A stretch of DNA of 64,000 nt from Nocardia sp. NBC_01329 (GTDB lineage Bacteria > Actinomycetota > Actinomycetes > Mycobacteriales > Mycobacteriaceae): the NCBI RefSeq assembly GCF_035956715.1, contig NZ_CP108381.1, positions 1,488,001-1,552,000 on the forward strand, read 5' to 3'. Position 1 is the stretch's first letter; each line of letters opens with the position of its first letter. Below, piece by piece: positions 37,085 through 44,504 of the stretch. A model generated the notes under the pieces. That model saw only the letters and a list, made by a program, of their open reading frames with translations, searched no databases and was not told the origin of the DNA. Made by a program: the position numbers and the translations under genes.

Positions 37085-38406
37085 GACGTCGATACGGGCC
37101 GTAGGGCGCGGTCGGGCCAGCGGGCGCCGAGCCGTTCGGCGGCTCGCAGCCCCGACAGCGCGCCGTCTTCGTGGAACCCCCAGCCGTGATACGCACCCGC
37201 GAAAGCGATACGGTCGCAGCCGATCTCACCCAGGCGCCGCTGAGCGGCTACGGAATCAGGGGTGTACTGCGGATGTTCGTAGACCATCCGGTTCAGCACC
37301 GCGGCCGGGTCGATCCGGTCCTCGTCGCCGAGAGTGACCAGGAATCGGGGTTCGGCGGATTCGCCGAGCCGGTGCAAGCGGGTGAGGTCGTAGCTCACCA
37401 GGACCCGGTCCGGTGTCGCGTCGCAGCCGGGCAGGCGGTAGTTCCAGGAAGCGCGGGCCCGCGTGGCCGCGGGCAGTACCGAGTCGTCGGTGTGCAGGAC
37501 GGTCCGGTTCACCGAATAGGGCAGCGCGGACAGGACCGCGCCTTCGGCCGGGCTGGGTTCGGCGAGCATCCGCAGCGCCTGGCCGGGATGGGTGGCGATC
37601 ACCGCCGCATCGAAGACGCCGACCTCGTCGCCGTCGTCGCGGATGGCGACTCCGTCGGCGAGTCGGGTCACCGCACGCACCGGAGTGGCGGTGCGGACCG
37701 TGTCGAGTCGTTCGGCGACGGCTCGGACATAGGTGGCCGATCCGCCGGTCACGGTGCGCCAGGTGGGTGAGCCGAAGACGGTCAGCATGCCGTGGTGTTC
37801 GAGGAAGGTGAACAGGTAGCGGGCGGGGTACCGCAGGGCGGTCACCGGATCGCAGGACCAGACCGCCGAGACCAGTGGTGTCAGGAAGTGGCTGATGAAA
37901 TAGTCAGAGAACCGGCCCCGCCGGCCGAATTCACCGAGTGTCAGCTCTCGCGTGGGGTCGGCGTCGAGTTCGGCTCGCGCCAGCCGGTGGAATCGAGGCA
38001 CTTCGGCCAGCAGCCGGAGATACCGGCCGCTGGTGAGGGTGCCCGGTCGGGGGAACAGGCCGCCGAGACCTCGGGCGCCCGCGTATTCCAGGCCGCAGCC
38101 GTCACACCGGACCGACATGCTCATATCGGTCTCCTGGGTCCGGACCCCCAGGTCGGCGAACAAGCGGAGCAGGGTCGGGTAGGTGCGGTCGTTGTGCACG
38201 ATGAACCCGGTATCCACCCCGACTTCGCGGCCCGTGCTCATCCGAACCGAATGTGTGTCGGCATGGCCGCCGAGCCGGGGATCGGCTTCGTAGAGGGTCA
38301 CGCGCGCCGAGCCGGAGAGGACCCAGGCGGCGGTGAGACCGGCCACGCCGCTGCCTACCACCGCGACCCGTCGTACGGACCGGTCCGTTCTGCCCTGCTC
38401 GACCAT
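37081..38406 (-). CDS. FAD-dependent amine oxidase-like protein (NAD(P)/FAD oxidoreductase)
   Basis: Flavoprotein of 441 residues with an N-terminal dinucleotide fold (RVAVVGSGVAGLTAAWVLSG) and GGHADTHSV, the FAD-binding GG motif. The central part reads ISHFLTPLVSAVWSCDPVTA, and the C-terminus has FAGAYHGWGFHEDGALSG, both typical of the cluster-associated subgroup related to the desaturase UfaD and to phytoene desaturases. ATG 38406 follows GGAGGAG closely. First gene of the four-gene unit; a 16-bp site identical to the one upstream of the DUF4267 gene lies 38 bp before its start. Confidence 0.88.
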   Translation of the reverse strand: MVEQGRTDRSVRRVAVVGSGVAGLTAAWVLSGSARVTLYEADPRLGGHADTHSVRMSTGREVGVDTGFIVHNDRTYPTLLRLFADLGVRTQETDMSMSVRCDGCGLEYAGARGLGGLFPRPGTLTSGRYLRLLAEVPRFHRLARAELDADPTRELTLGEFGRRGRFSDYFISHFLTPLVSAVWSCDPVTALRYPARYLFTFLEHHGMLTVFGSPTWRTVTGGSATYVRAVAERLDTVRTATPVRAVTRLADGVAIRDDGDEVGVFDAAVIATHPGQALRMLAEPSPAEGAVLSALPYSVNRTVLHTDDSVLPAATRARASWNYRLPGCDATPDRVLVSYDLTRLHRLGESAEPRFLVTLGDEDRIDPAAVLNRMVYEHPQYTPDSVAAQRRLGEIGCDRIAFAGAYHGWGFHEDGALSGLRAAERLGARWPDRALRPVSTS

Positions 38407-38443
38407 CACACTCCTCCGCTCGGCGGCCGCGGGCCGCTTCTCT

Positions 38444-38459
38444 GCATCGAGTATGCATC
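38444..38459. promoter_or_regulatory. Candidate operator, site 1 (upstream of amine oxidase gene)
   Basis: On the minus strand GATGCATACTCGATGC, containing two CGATGC-type half sites at 11-bp spacing. 15 of 16 bases match the site at 39896-39911. Confidence 0.7.
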
Positions 38460-38580
38460 GTTTCATGGATGATGGCGACCTCGGGGGCAAATACACGACC
38501 GAACGGGTACCGTGCCGCGAGGTGGTTCGCCCTGGCCGGGGCGACGGATGGGTGTGGTGGGAAGCGTGCGGGCGGGAGGC

Positions 38581-39423
38581 TCAGCCGAGTCGCCGGACCG
38601 CTTCGGGAAGACTCGTCAGGCGTTCGACCGCCGCCGGAAGGATGACCGCGTCCCAGCCCGCGCCGCCGACGAACACCCGGGCCCCCGCCGCGGTGCCCGC
38701 CCGCACGCTGGAGGTGAGCGCCGTCGACTCGTGCTGCGACCACAGCACCAGGTCGGCGGGGCGGTCCAGCCGGGCCAGCGTGTCGGTCAGGGCGGCGGTG
38801 GGCACATCCGCCCCGAGCATCTGCGCGCCGATCTCGCGTTCGGCGAGCGCGGCATGCAGCACCTCCAGCGGAAGGGCGTGCGTTTCGCCGCCGGTGCAGG
38901 CGAGCACGATAGGCCTGGGACGCAACCGGTCCGGCGGGTTGTTGCGGTGCAATGCCGAGGTGATGCACCACGACAGCAGATGCTCGACATCGATGCAGCC
39001 CTCGCCGCCGAGCTGGCGGGCGACGATATCGGCGAATGCGGGGCGGCACAGCCGTTCCCAGGTGTCCACCACGCCGTCCGCTCGCAGGTTCGCGGTCAAT
39101 TGTGCCGTCACCGAGCGGTAGTCGAGGGCGAACGCGGCGGTCAGCAGCGAGGCCGGGTCGCCGGGTGCTGGTGCCGGGGATCGCACCGCAGCGGCGGCGC
39201 CGGCCGCGGTGGCGCCCCCACGGATGAGTTCGAGCATCCGGTTCAGCTGGGCGATATCGGCTTCGGTGTACAGGCGGTGGGTCCCCGGCCGGTGCGCGGT
39301 GGGGCCGATTTCGTAGCGACGGTTCCAACTGCGCAGGGTCGCGGTGGGGATACCGAGCCGACCGGCGACCGCGCGGACGGTGTAGCCGGCCGCGTCGGTG
39401 GCGGAGGCGGAACCGTCGGGCAT
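38581..39423 (-). CDS. MerR-family regulator with cobalamin-binding domain (CarH/LitR-like)
   Basis: 280 residues in three parts: MerR winged helix (YTVRAVAGRLGIPTATLRSW, NRRYEIGPTAHRPGTHRLYT), a four-helix cap (residues ~90-165) and a C-terminal Rossmann-like B12 domain (~168-265). The B12 lower-ligand His is probably His182 in TGGETHALPLE, matching the E-x-H of CarH. Glu147-His148 match the EH of the CarH Wx9EH motif, but Gln137 stands where the Trp should be and Leu138 where the second His is. Family members are AdoCbl-dependent, light-released repressors. Upstream lies the DUF4267 gene, likely the same transcript. Confidence 0.85.
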   Translation of the reverse strand: MPDGSASATDAAGYTVRAVAGRLGIPTATLRSWNRRYEIGPTAHRPGTHRLYTEADIAQLNRMLELIRGGATAAGAAAAVRSPAPAPGDPASLLTAAFALDYRSVTAQLTANLRADGVVDTWERLCRPAFADIVARQLGGEGCIDVEHLLSWCITSALHRNNPPDRLRPRPIVLACTGGETHALPLEVLHAALAEREIGAQMLGADVPTAALTDTLARLDRPADLVLWSQHESTALTSSVRAGTAAGARVFVGGAGWDAVILPAAVERLTSLPEAVRRLG

Positions 39424-39504
39424 CGTCTTATTCTGCCTGTTCCGATTCGCGGTCCCGGGCCGACCCGGGACGTCGGCGTAGGAACGGCGTCCGGTCGGCC
39501 GCGC

Positions 39505-39870
39505 TCACCGCGTCCTCGTCGCGGTCAGGCCTGCCGCGCCGCACAGCAGGCCCCAGCCCGCGGCCACCGCCACGGCCTTGGTGCGTTGCGGCCGCCCGCG
39601 CAGCGCCACGGCGAGGACGCCGGCGTCGGAGAAATCGGCGAGGACCCGGCAGCCCGTGGCGACCCGCAGGGCGGCCGGGGTGGGTGCGAGGGCTATGCCG
39701 AGACCCGAGGCGAGATCCCGGCAGGCGGTGGTGCGCGCCAAGGCGCGGCGGCCGGGGTCGTCGTCGTGCCAACCGCAGGGCCCTAACAGCACGGCGGGGC
39801 GGATGGCCACGATAAGTCCGTAACACGCCGTAGCCGCTCCCATGAACCGGGCGAATCCAATGGCTACCAT
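39505..39870 (-). CDS. Small membrane protein, DUF4267-like
   Basis: 121 residues with four hydrophobic segments (FARFMGAATACYGLIVAIRP, ASGLGIALAPTPAALRVATG, VLADFSDAGVLAVALRG, AVAVAAGWGLLCGAAGL) and the pattern RDLASGLG that marks the family. ATG 39870 is set by AGGAGG five bases upstream. Probably transcribed with merR, 81 bp downstream. Function unknown. Confidence 0.72.
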   Translation of the reverse strand: MVAIGFARFMGAATACYGLIVAIRPAVLLGPCGWHDDDPGRRALARTTACRDLASGLGIALAPTPAALRVATGCRVLADFSDAGVLAVALRGRPQRTKAVAVAAGWGLLCGAAGLTATRTR

Positions 39871-39895
39871 CGTTCCTCCTGTGCCGACTGGGTAC

Positions 39896-39911
39896 GCATC
39901 GATTATGCATC
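39896..39911. promoter_or_regulatory. Candidate operator, site 2 (lipocalin / DUF4267-merR gap)
   Basis: On the minus strand GATGCATAATCGATGC, 26 bp before the DUF4267 start and 49 bp before the lipocalin start. It could control both directions. A separate GTGTG-GT-CACAC palindrome lies at 39923-39934. Confidence 0.7.
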
Positions 39912-39959
39912 CATATTGGTTAGTGTGGTCACACATCGCCGAACACTTAGGAGTTTTCC

Positions 39960-40577
39960 GTGACAGCACATCGCGCAGTTCGCCGCACCGCCGGCCTCGT
40001 GGCCGCCCTCATGACCTTCGGCGCCCTCGCCTCGGGCGCCGGGGCGATCGCCCAACCGGCACTGCCCCCCGGCCCGGCGCCCGTGCCGGCACTGGACCTG
40101 AACAGGTACCTCGGTGTCTGGAACCAGCTCGCCGCCGTGCCTCAGCCGTTCAACCTCGAGTGTGCGCGCGATACCCGCGCGGAGTACACACTCGATCCGC
40201 AGGGCAATATCGCCGTCCACAACTCCTGCACCACCTGGTCGGGCGGTACGAACGAGATCCGCGGAACCGCGAAGGTGAACGATCCGGTGACCGGAGCCCA
40301 GCTGCACGTCAGTTTCCCCGGGGTGCCGAGCCAGGACATGCTCGACGGCCCGACGAACTACATCGTCACCGCCCTCGCGCCCGATTACTCGTGGGCGCTG
40401 GTCACCGACCCGACCCGGCTGTCCGGGTTCGTGCTCTCCCGCTCGGCCGCACTGGACGCATCGACCTGGGATCAGGTGAAGTCCGCCATCACCGCGGCGG
40501 GCCAGTCGCCGTGTATGTACCTGACCTCGCCGACCACCGGCGGTCTCACCGATATCGCGCCGCTGTGCCTGCGGTAG
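39960..40577 (+). CDS. Secreted lipocalin-family protein
   Basis: 205 residues with a signal peptide (TAGLVAALMTFGALASGAGA, cleavage near AIAQP). The lipocalin signature is DLNRYLGVWNQLAAVPQPFN (GxW), then ARAEYTL-like beta strands, LHVSFPG, NYIVTALAPDYSWALVTDPT and a C-terminal helix (DASTWDQVKSAITAAG). Cys pairs (CARD, CTTW, CMYL, CLR) may form disulfides. GTG 39960 has AGGAG 8 bp upstream. Lipocalins bind small lipophilic ligands, and bacterial ones of the Blc type are linked to membrane lipids. It is divergent from the merR unit. Confidence 0.85.
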   Translation: MTAHRAVRRTAGLVAALMTFGALASGAGAIAQPALPPGPAPVPALDLNRYLGVWNQLAAVPQPFNLECARDTRAEYTLDPQGNIAVHNSCTTWSGGTNEIRGTAKVNDPVTGAQLHVSFPGVPSQDMLDGPTNYIVTALAPDYSWALVTDPTRLSGFVLSRSAALDASTWDQVKSAITAAGQSPCMYLTSPTTGGLTDIAPLCLR

Positions 40578-40679
40578 CGGCCCGCCTACTTTCCGAATCG
40601 AGACAGGCGGTCGCCGCGATGACCCGCCGCGTGACCAGTAGTACGGGCGCCGCCGGTGTCCCGCTGGATAATGCCGGGT

Positions 40680-41105
40680 ATGGCAGACGACTGGAACGAC
40701 CGGATCATCACGGAATTCCGGGCCAACGAGGGCCGGGTCGGCGGGCCGTTCGAGGGTGCACCGATGGCACTGGTGCACCACCGTGGTCGGCGTACCGGCC
40801 GTGAATCGGTGACGCCGATGATGTACATGGCCGATGAACAGGCCCCGGAGGACCTGGTCTACGTATTCGCCAGCAAAGCCGGCGCCCCCACTCACCCGGA
40901 CTGGTTTCACAACCTCACGACCGCCGGACAGGCCACGGTGGAGCGGGGCACGGAGACCTACCCGGTCACCGTGACGGAACTGACGGGTGCGGAGCGCGAC
41001 CGGATCTACGGCGAACAGGCGCGCCGTTATCCGGGATTCGCCGAATACGAGCAGAAGGCGGCCGGGTTCCGCACCATCCCCGTGCTGGCGCTGCGCCGCG
41101 CCTGA
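40680..41105 (+). CDS. Deazaflavin (F420)-dependent nitroreductase-family protein
   Basis: 141-residue FDOR-A protein, related to Ddn (F420H2-dependent nitroreductase). Seen: MADDWNDRIITEFRANEGRV, ALVHHRGRRTGRESVTPMM, VFASKAGAPTHPDWFHNL, RYPGFAEYEQKAAGFRTIPV. ATG 40680 is the family start; upstream ATGs lie in noncoding sequence. Likely menaquinone- or lipid-associated reductase. Convergent with the reductase gene at 41116, 10 bp apart. Confidence 0.9.
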   Translation: MADDWNDRIITEFRANEGRVGGPFEGAPMALVHHRGRRTGRESVTPMMYMADEQAPEDLVYVFASKAGAPTHPDWFHNLTTAGQATVERGTETYPVTVTELTGAERDRIYGEQARRYPGFAEYEQKAAGFRTIPVLALRRA

Positions 41106-41115
41106 GATCCGGCGC

Positions 41116-42183
41116 CTAGCGCGGACCCTTCGTGAACCTCGGATGGGCGCGGCCGGCCACCATCGGCAGTTCGACCGAGGTCCGGATACCGGGTTCGGCC
41201 GCGCAGACGTACGGGATGGAATTGACGCAGTGCGCCGCCGTCGCGGCGATACCCGGATTCTTGGCCTCCGGCGGATCGCCAGGCTCGGGTTGCCAGCCGC
41301 GAATGGTCACGAAAGTGCCCGGATCGCCGTCGATCTCGATCTCGAAGCGTTCACCTTCCACGCCGAGAGTCCAGGGTGGATCCAGGTGCTGCTGGCCCAT
41401 CAGCCAGTTGACCCCGATCCGGACGACGGTCTCACCGTCGGCCACCGCCTCCCAGTGGAAGCGTTGACCGGCCACCTGCCCGGGTTCGATGGTGCCGATG
41501 GGTGATTCGATCGGCGCGGTCGCGACCGCGATCTCGTGTGCGGTGCGGATCTGCGGGAATCCGGTGAAGCCCAGAGTGTCCAGGATCATCCGGACCGATT
41601 GGCGGAACCCGCCGTCGAGCAACTGGGTCATCGGCCCCTCGGCGGCCTCGGCCGGTGTGGCACCGAACCGCATGATGTGGCGGACCACATCGGGCGCACC
41701 GTAGGTCCGGATATCGGAGAACTCTTCGCCGCGGACGAAGGTGACAGCCGCGGACATCGCCGACAGCAGCAGCGGGAACACTTCGGTGACCCCACCGGGG
41801 TCGATTCCGGTGCCGTGCAGGGTGGCCCCGCCGTCCAGGCAGGCCTGCTGGAGCGGCGCGGCCTGCTCGTCGGTGGGGTAGAACCAGCCGACCGGCGTCA
41901 CCACGTTCTTCCCGGACCGCAGCAAGGCCGCTACTTCTCGGGGGTGCGGCAGCAGCGGCGCGTAGATCACCGCGTCGGCGGGGAGTGCGAGGATCTCGTC
42001 GAGGCTGTCGGTGGCCGTCACCCCGAGGGCCGGCCGGCCGATGAGTTCGCCTACGTCGCGTCCGCGTTTGTCGGGGGAATGGACCCAGCAGCCCACCAAT
42101 TCGAGCTCGGGGTGATCGATGATGCATTCCAGTGCGGCCCGGCCGACCGATCCGGTGGCCCACTGGACGACCCGATACCTCAT
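41116..42183 (-). CDS. NAD(P)H-dependent amine dehydrogenase / DapB-like oxidoreductase
   Basis: 355-residue protein of the group annotated as 2,4-diaminopentanoate dehydrogenase-like or dihydrodipicolinate reductase-like in actinobacteria. N-terminal Rossmann start RYRVVQWATGSVGRAALECI, then NVVTPVGWFYPTDEQ, GTGIDPGGVTEVFPLLLSAM, and a C-terminal substrate domain (QRFHWEAVADGETVVRIGVN). ATG 42183. The alcohol dehydrogenase gene ends 65 bp upstream on the same strand; the two may be an operon for alcohol or amine oxidation. Substrate unknown. Confidence 0.85.
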   Translation of the reverse strand: MRYRVVQWATGSVGRAALECIIDHPELELVGCWVHSPDKRGRDVGELIGRPALGVTATDSLDEILALPADAVIYAPLLPHPREVAALLRSGKNVVTPVGWFYPTDEQAAPLQQACLDGGATLHGTGIDPGGVTEVFPLLLSAMSAAVTFVRGEEFSDIRTYGAPDVVRHIMRFGATPAEAAEGPMTQLLDGGFRQSVRMILDTLGFTGFPQIRTAHEIAVATAPIESPIGTIEPGQVAGQRFHWEAVADGETVVRIGVNWLMGQQHLDPPWTLGVEGERFEIEIDGDPGTFVTIRGWQPEPGDPPEAKNPGIAATAAHCVNSIPYVCAAEPGIRTSVELPMVAGRAHPRFTKGPR

Positions 42184-42247
42184 ACTTCCTCCTGGTCGTG
42201 TCCCGGCCTCGGTCGTGGTGCGGTTCCCGGCCCGGTGGTCGGCCGGA

Positions 42248-43375
42248 TCAGCGGTCCGCGTCGGTGTAGCGGATGATGCCGCGGATATTGCGCCCGGCGA
42301 GCATGTCCTGATAGCCGTCGTTGATGTCCTCGAGCCGGTACTGCCGAGTGACCATATCGTCGAGATTCAACTTGCCGACCTGGTACATCGACAGCAGGTG
42401 GGGGATGTCGTAGTGCGGGTTGCCGCCACCGAAGATGGTGCCCTGCAGGTTCTTCTGCAACAGCGAGAGCATGGCCAGGTTCAGGGTGGTCTTGTTGTCG
42501 GTCAGATTGCCCATGGCGGTGAGCACGCAGGTACCGGCTTTGGCCGTGATACCCATCCAGCTGTCTACGTCCGCACCGTGGACCTCGCCGACGGTCACGA
42601 TCACCTTCTTGGCCATACCGCCCCAGGTGATCTCCGCGCATCCGGCCGTCGCTTCCTCGATGGTCGCGTAGGCGTGGGTGGCGCCGAATTTCAGGGCCTG
42701 TTCACGTTTCCACGGCACTGGGTCGACCGCGAAGATGTAGCGGGCGCCCGCGTGGACGGCGCCCTGCAACGCGGAGATGCCGACCCCGCCCAGGCCGATG
42801 ACGGCGACATCCTCGCCCGGCCGGATATCGGCGGTGCGGACGGCCGATCCGTATCCGGTGGTGACACCGCAGCCGACGAGGCAGGCGACCTCGAACGGGA
42901 TCGACGGGTCGATCTTCACCACCGAGCTCTCGTGCACCACCAGGTAGGGAGCGAAGGTGCCCAGCAGGGCCATCGGATAGACATCCTGGCCGCGGGCCCG
43001 GATCCGGAACGATCCGTCGGTCACCGAGGTGCCGGCGAGCAGGAGCGCGCCGAGGTCGCAGAGGTTGCGCAGTCCCGCCTGACAGGATTTGCATTTCCCG
43101 CACGATGGGATGAACGACAGGACGACGTGGTCGCCGACCGCGAGATCCTCCACGCCTTCGCCGATCTCGGTCACGATGCCGGCGCCTTCGTGTCCGCCGA
43201 GTACCGGGAACCCCATCATGGGGATCCCGCCGGTCACCAGGTGGTGGTCGGAATGGCACATCCCGGCCGCTTCCAGCTGGACCTTCACCTCGTGTTTGCG
43301 GGGATCGCCGATCTCGATCTCCTCGATATGCCACGGCTGGTCGAATTCCCAGATGAGAGCGCCTTTGGTCTTCAT
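42248..43375 (-). CDS. Zinc-dependent alcohol dehydrogenase, NDMA-dependent type
   Basis: Medium-chain dehydrogenase (375 residues). The catalytic zinc ligands are Cys in AAGMCHSDHHLVTG and the GHEGAG His; the structural zinc Cys are in SFIPSCGKCKSCQAGLRNLC. The cofactor motif is VAVIGLGGVGISALQGAVHA. It resembles the NDMA-dependent (mycofactocin-linked, tightly bound cofactor) alcohol dehydrogenases of mycobacteria (LGTFAPYLVVHESSVVKID, GGNPHYDIPHLLSMYQ). No mft genes are in the window. Expression site: the repeat-rich gap 43376-43596. Confidence 0.9.
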   Translation of the reverse strand: MKTKGALIWEFDQPWHIEEIEIGDPRKHEVKVQLEAAGMCHSDHHLVTGGIPMMGFPVLGGHEGAGIVTEIGEGVEDLAVGDHVVLSFIPSCGKCKSCQAGLRNLCDLGALLLAGTSVTDGSFRIRARGQDVYPMALLGTFAPYLVVHESSVVKIDPSIPFEVACLVGCGVTTGYGSAVRTADIRPGEDVAVIGLGGVGISALQGAVHAGARYIFAVDPVPWKREQALKFGATHAYATIEEATAGCAEITWGGMAKKVIVTVGEVHGADVDSWMGITAKAGTCVLTAMGNLTDNKTTLNLAMLSLLQKNLQGTIFGGGNPHYDIPHLLSMYQVGKLNLDDMVTRQYRLEDINDGYQDMLAGRNIRGIIRYTDADR

Positions 43376-43428
43376 CGGTGAACCTGCTTTCTCCTACCGG
43401 CGCCGGCTCCCTGCGGTCTCGACCCCGG

Positions 43429-43459
43429 GTGTATGCACAAGTGTATGGACATCAGTCCA
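43429..43459. promoter_or_regulatory. Repeat and palindrome upstream of the alcohol dehydrogenase
   Basis: Two GTGTATG units 12 bp apart (43429 and 43441) run into the palindrome TGGACATCAGTCCA (43446-43459). Candidate binding site for a TetR-type or other repressor. Confidence 0.35.
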
Positions 43460-43596
43460 GACGACGATACGACACGGCGGCGGCGGGCGTACTGGAAACC
43501 CTCGGCAAGCGGTCGCCGCCCCACGCGTCGGGACGCTGAGATGATCACCTTCTATTCATCTCAGAATTTCGCACTGTTCGACGAGGAGGTCGGATC

Positions 43597-43950
43597 GTGG
43601 TTGCTCCGGAAATTGCCGCCCCACCACGTCTGTCGGGGCGCCGATCGGGCCCGGGTCGCTGACCTGGGAATATGCCGGAGATCTGCGGAACGTGCTGTTC
43701 CTCGGCCGTATCGGCATCCTGTAGAACATGCATCCGGCGGTGGGTGCCGCCCTGGGGGACCTTTCGAACTTCTTCCAGGGCCCGTGGGACCGCCTCATCC
43801 GGTCGCTCCCGCAGATCCAGGGCATGATCTACGACGCCGACAATGCGGCGATGGTGCGCACGGTCTGGCCGTTGCTGCCCAACCGGCTGCGGTATGCCCC
43901 TCGGGCCTATGCGGGGTATCCGGCGCGTCCAGGCCGGCTGACCTATGGTG
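43597..43950 (+). pseudogene. Broken DUF2236 (oxygenase MpaB-family) gene
   Basis: After GAGGAGG and GTG 43597 a protein starts, shifts frame once (around 43610-43640), and then reads PIGPGSLTWEYAGDLRNVLF, LGRIGIL, a TAG at 43722 where a Gln is expected, and NMHPAVGAALGDLSNFF. It continues QGPWDRLIRSLPQIQGMIYD to an abrupt jump into the family C-terminus (WPLLPNRLRYAPRAYAGY). The ~200 residues in the middle of the family are absent. Stop, frame change and internal deletion together mean it is dead. Confidence 0.7.
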
Positions 43951-44152
43951 TTCGACACAGGCCGGGAAAGGGCCGGACAGCGTACCGCACATCACAACGT
44001 GTCGATTTGCCTTGCGGGCCTGCTGATCCCGGCTCTAGGCCGCTGACCGGCGAAGACGTGACCTGGAGCACCCTCGCGGTAATGCGAAGTTAATTCCCCA
44101 TTATTGGGAAGTTTCTGAATGTTCGGCTTTCGGACACCGATACCATTTTCGC

Positions 44153-44461
44153 ATGCTCACAGTTCAGGCCCCCCAACGCAGTTCGTCATTCGTCACCGGT
44201 GATTCGAATCGGCTGAACCGATGCACGGCAGCCGCGGCGCGACCCGAACACCACGCCGCCGGATCGGTCCCGCCGTTGCCGGAGGAGATGTCGTTACGCG
44301 AGGAAGCCGAGCAATTGCGCAAGCCGTCGGCTTCACTGGCAGTCGCGGGCGTCATGGGGTTGTTGATCATCGTGCTCCTGCTGGCCAGCCATGGCAAACA
44401 GGATGACGGAGACCGTCGTTCGAGACCCATCGAGAAGACCTCGACATCTCAGCAGCAGTAG
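44153..44461 (+). CDS. Small single-pass membrane protein, unknown
   Basis: 102 residues; no family recognised. Residues 1-55 are unremarkable and may be over-called. From ~45 there is a charged helix (EEMSLREEAEQLRKPSA), one clear transmembrane helix (SLAVAGVMGLLIIVLLLASH) and a basic tail. An AT-rich stretch (44094-44150) that could be a promoter precedes it. Codon use is ordinary. It ends 43 bp before the end of the oppositely oriented cobG. An antisense frame covers the same bases but has no such pattern. Confidence 0.5.
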   Translation: MLTVQAPQRSSSFVTGDSNRLNRCTAAAARPEHHAAGSVPPLPEEMSLREEAEQLRKPSASLAVAGVMGLLIIVLLLASHGKQDDGDRRSRPIEKTSTSQQQ

Positions 44462-44504
44462 AGCGAGTCCGCCGGGCGGCCCCGGCACTCCGCGGTACAG
44501 CTGC

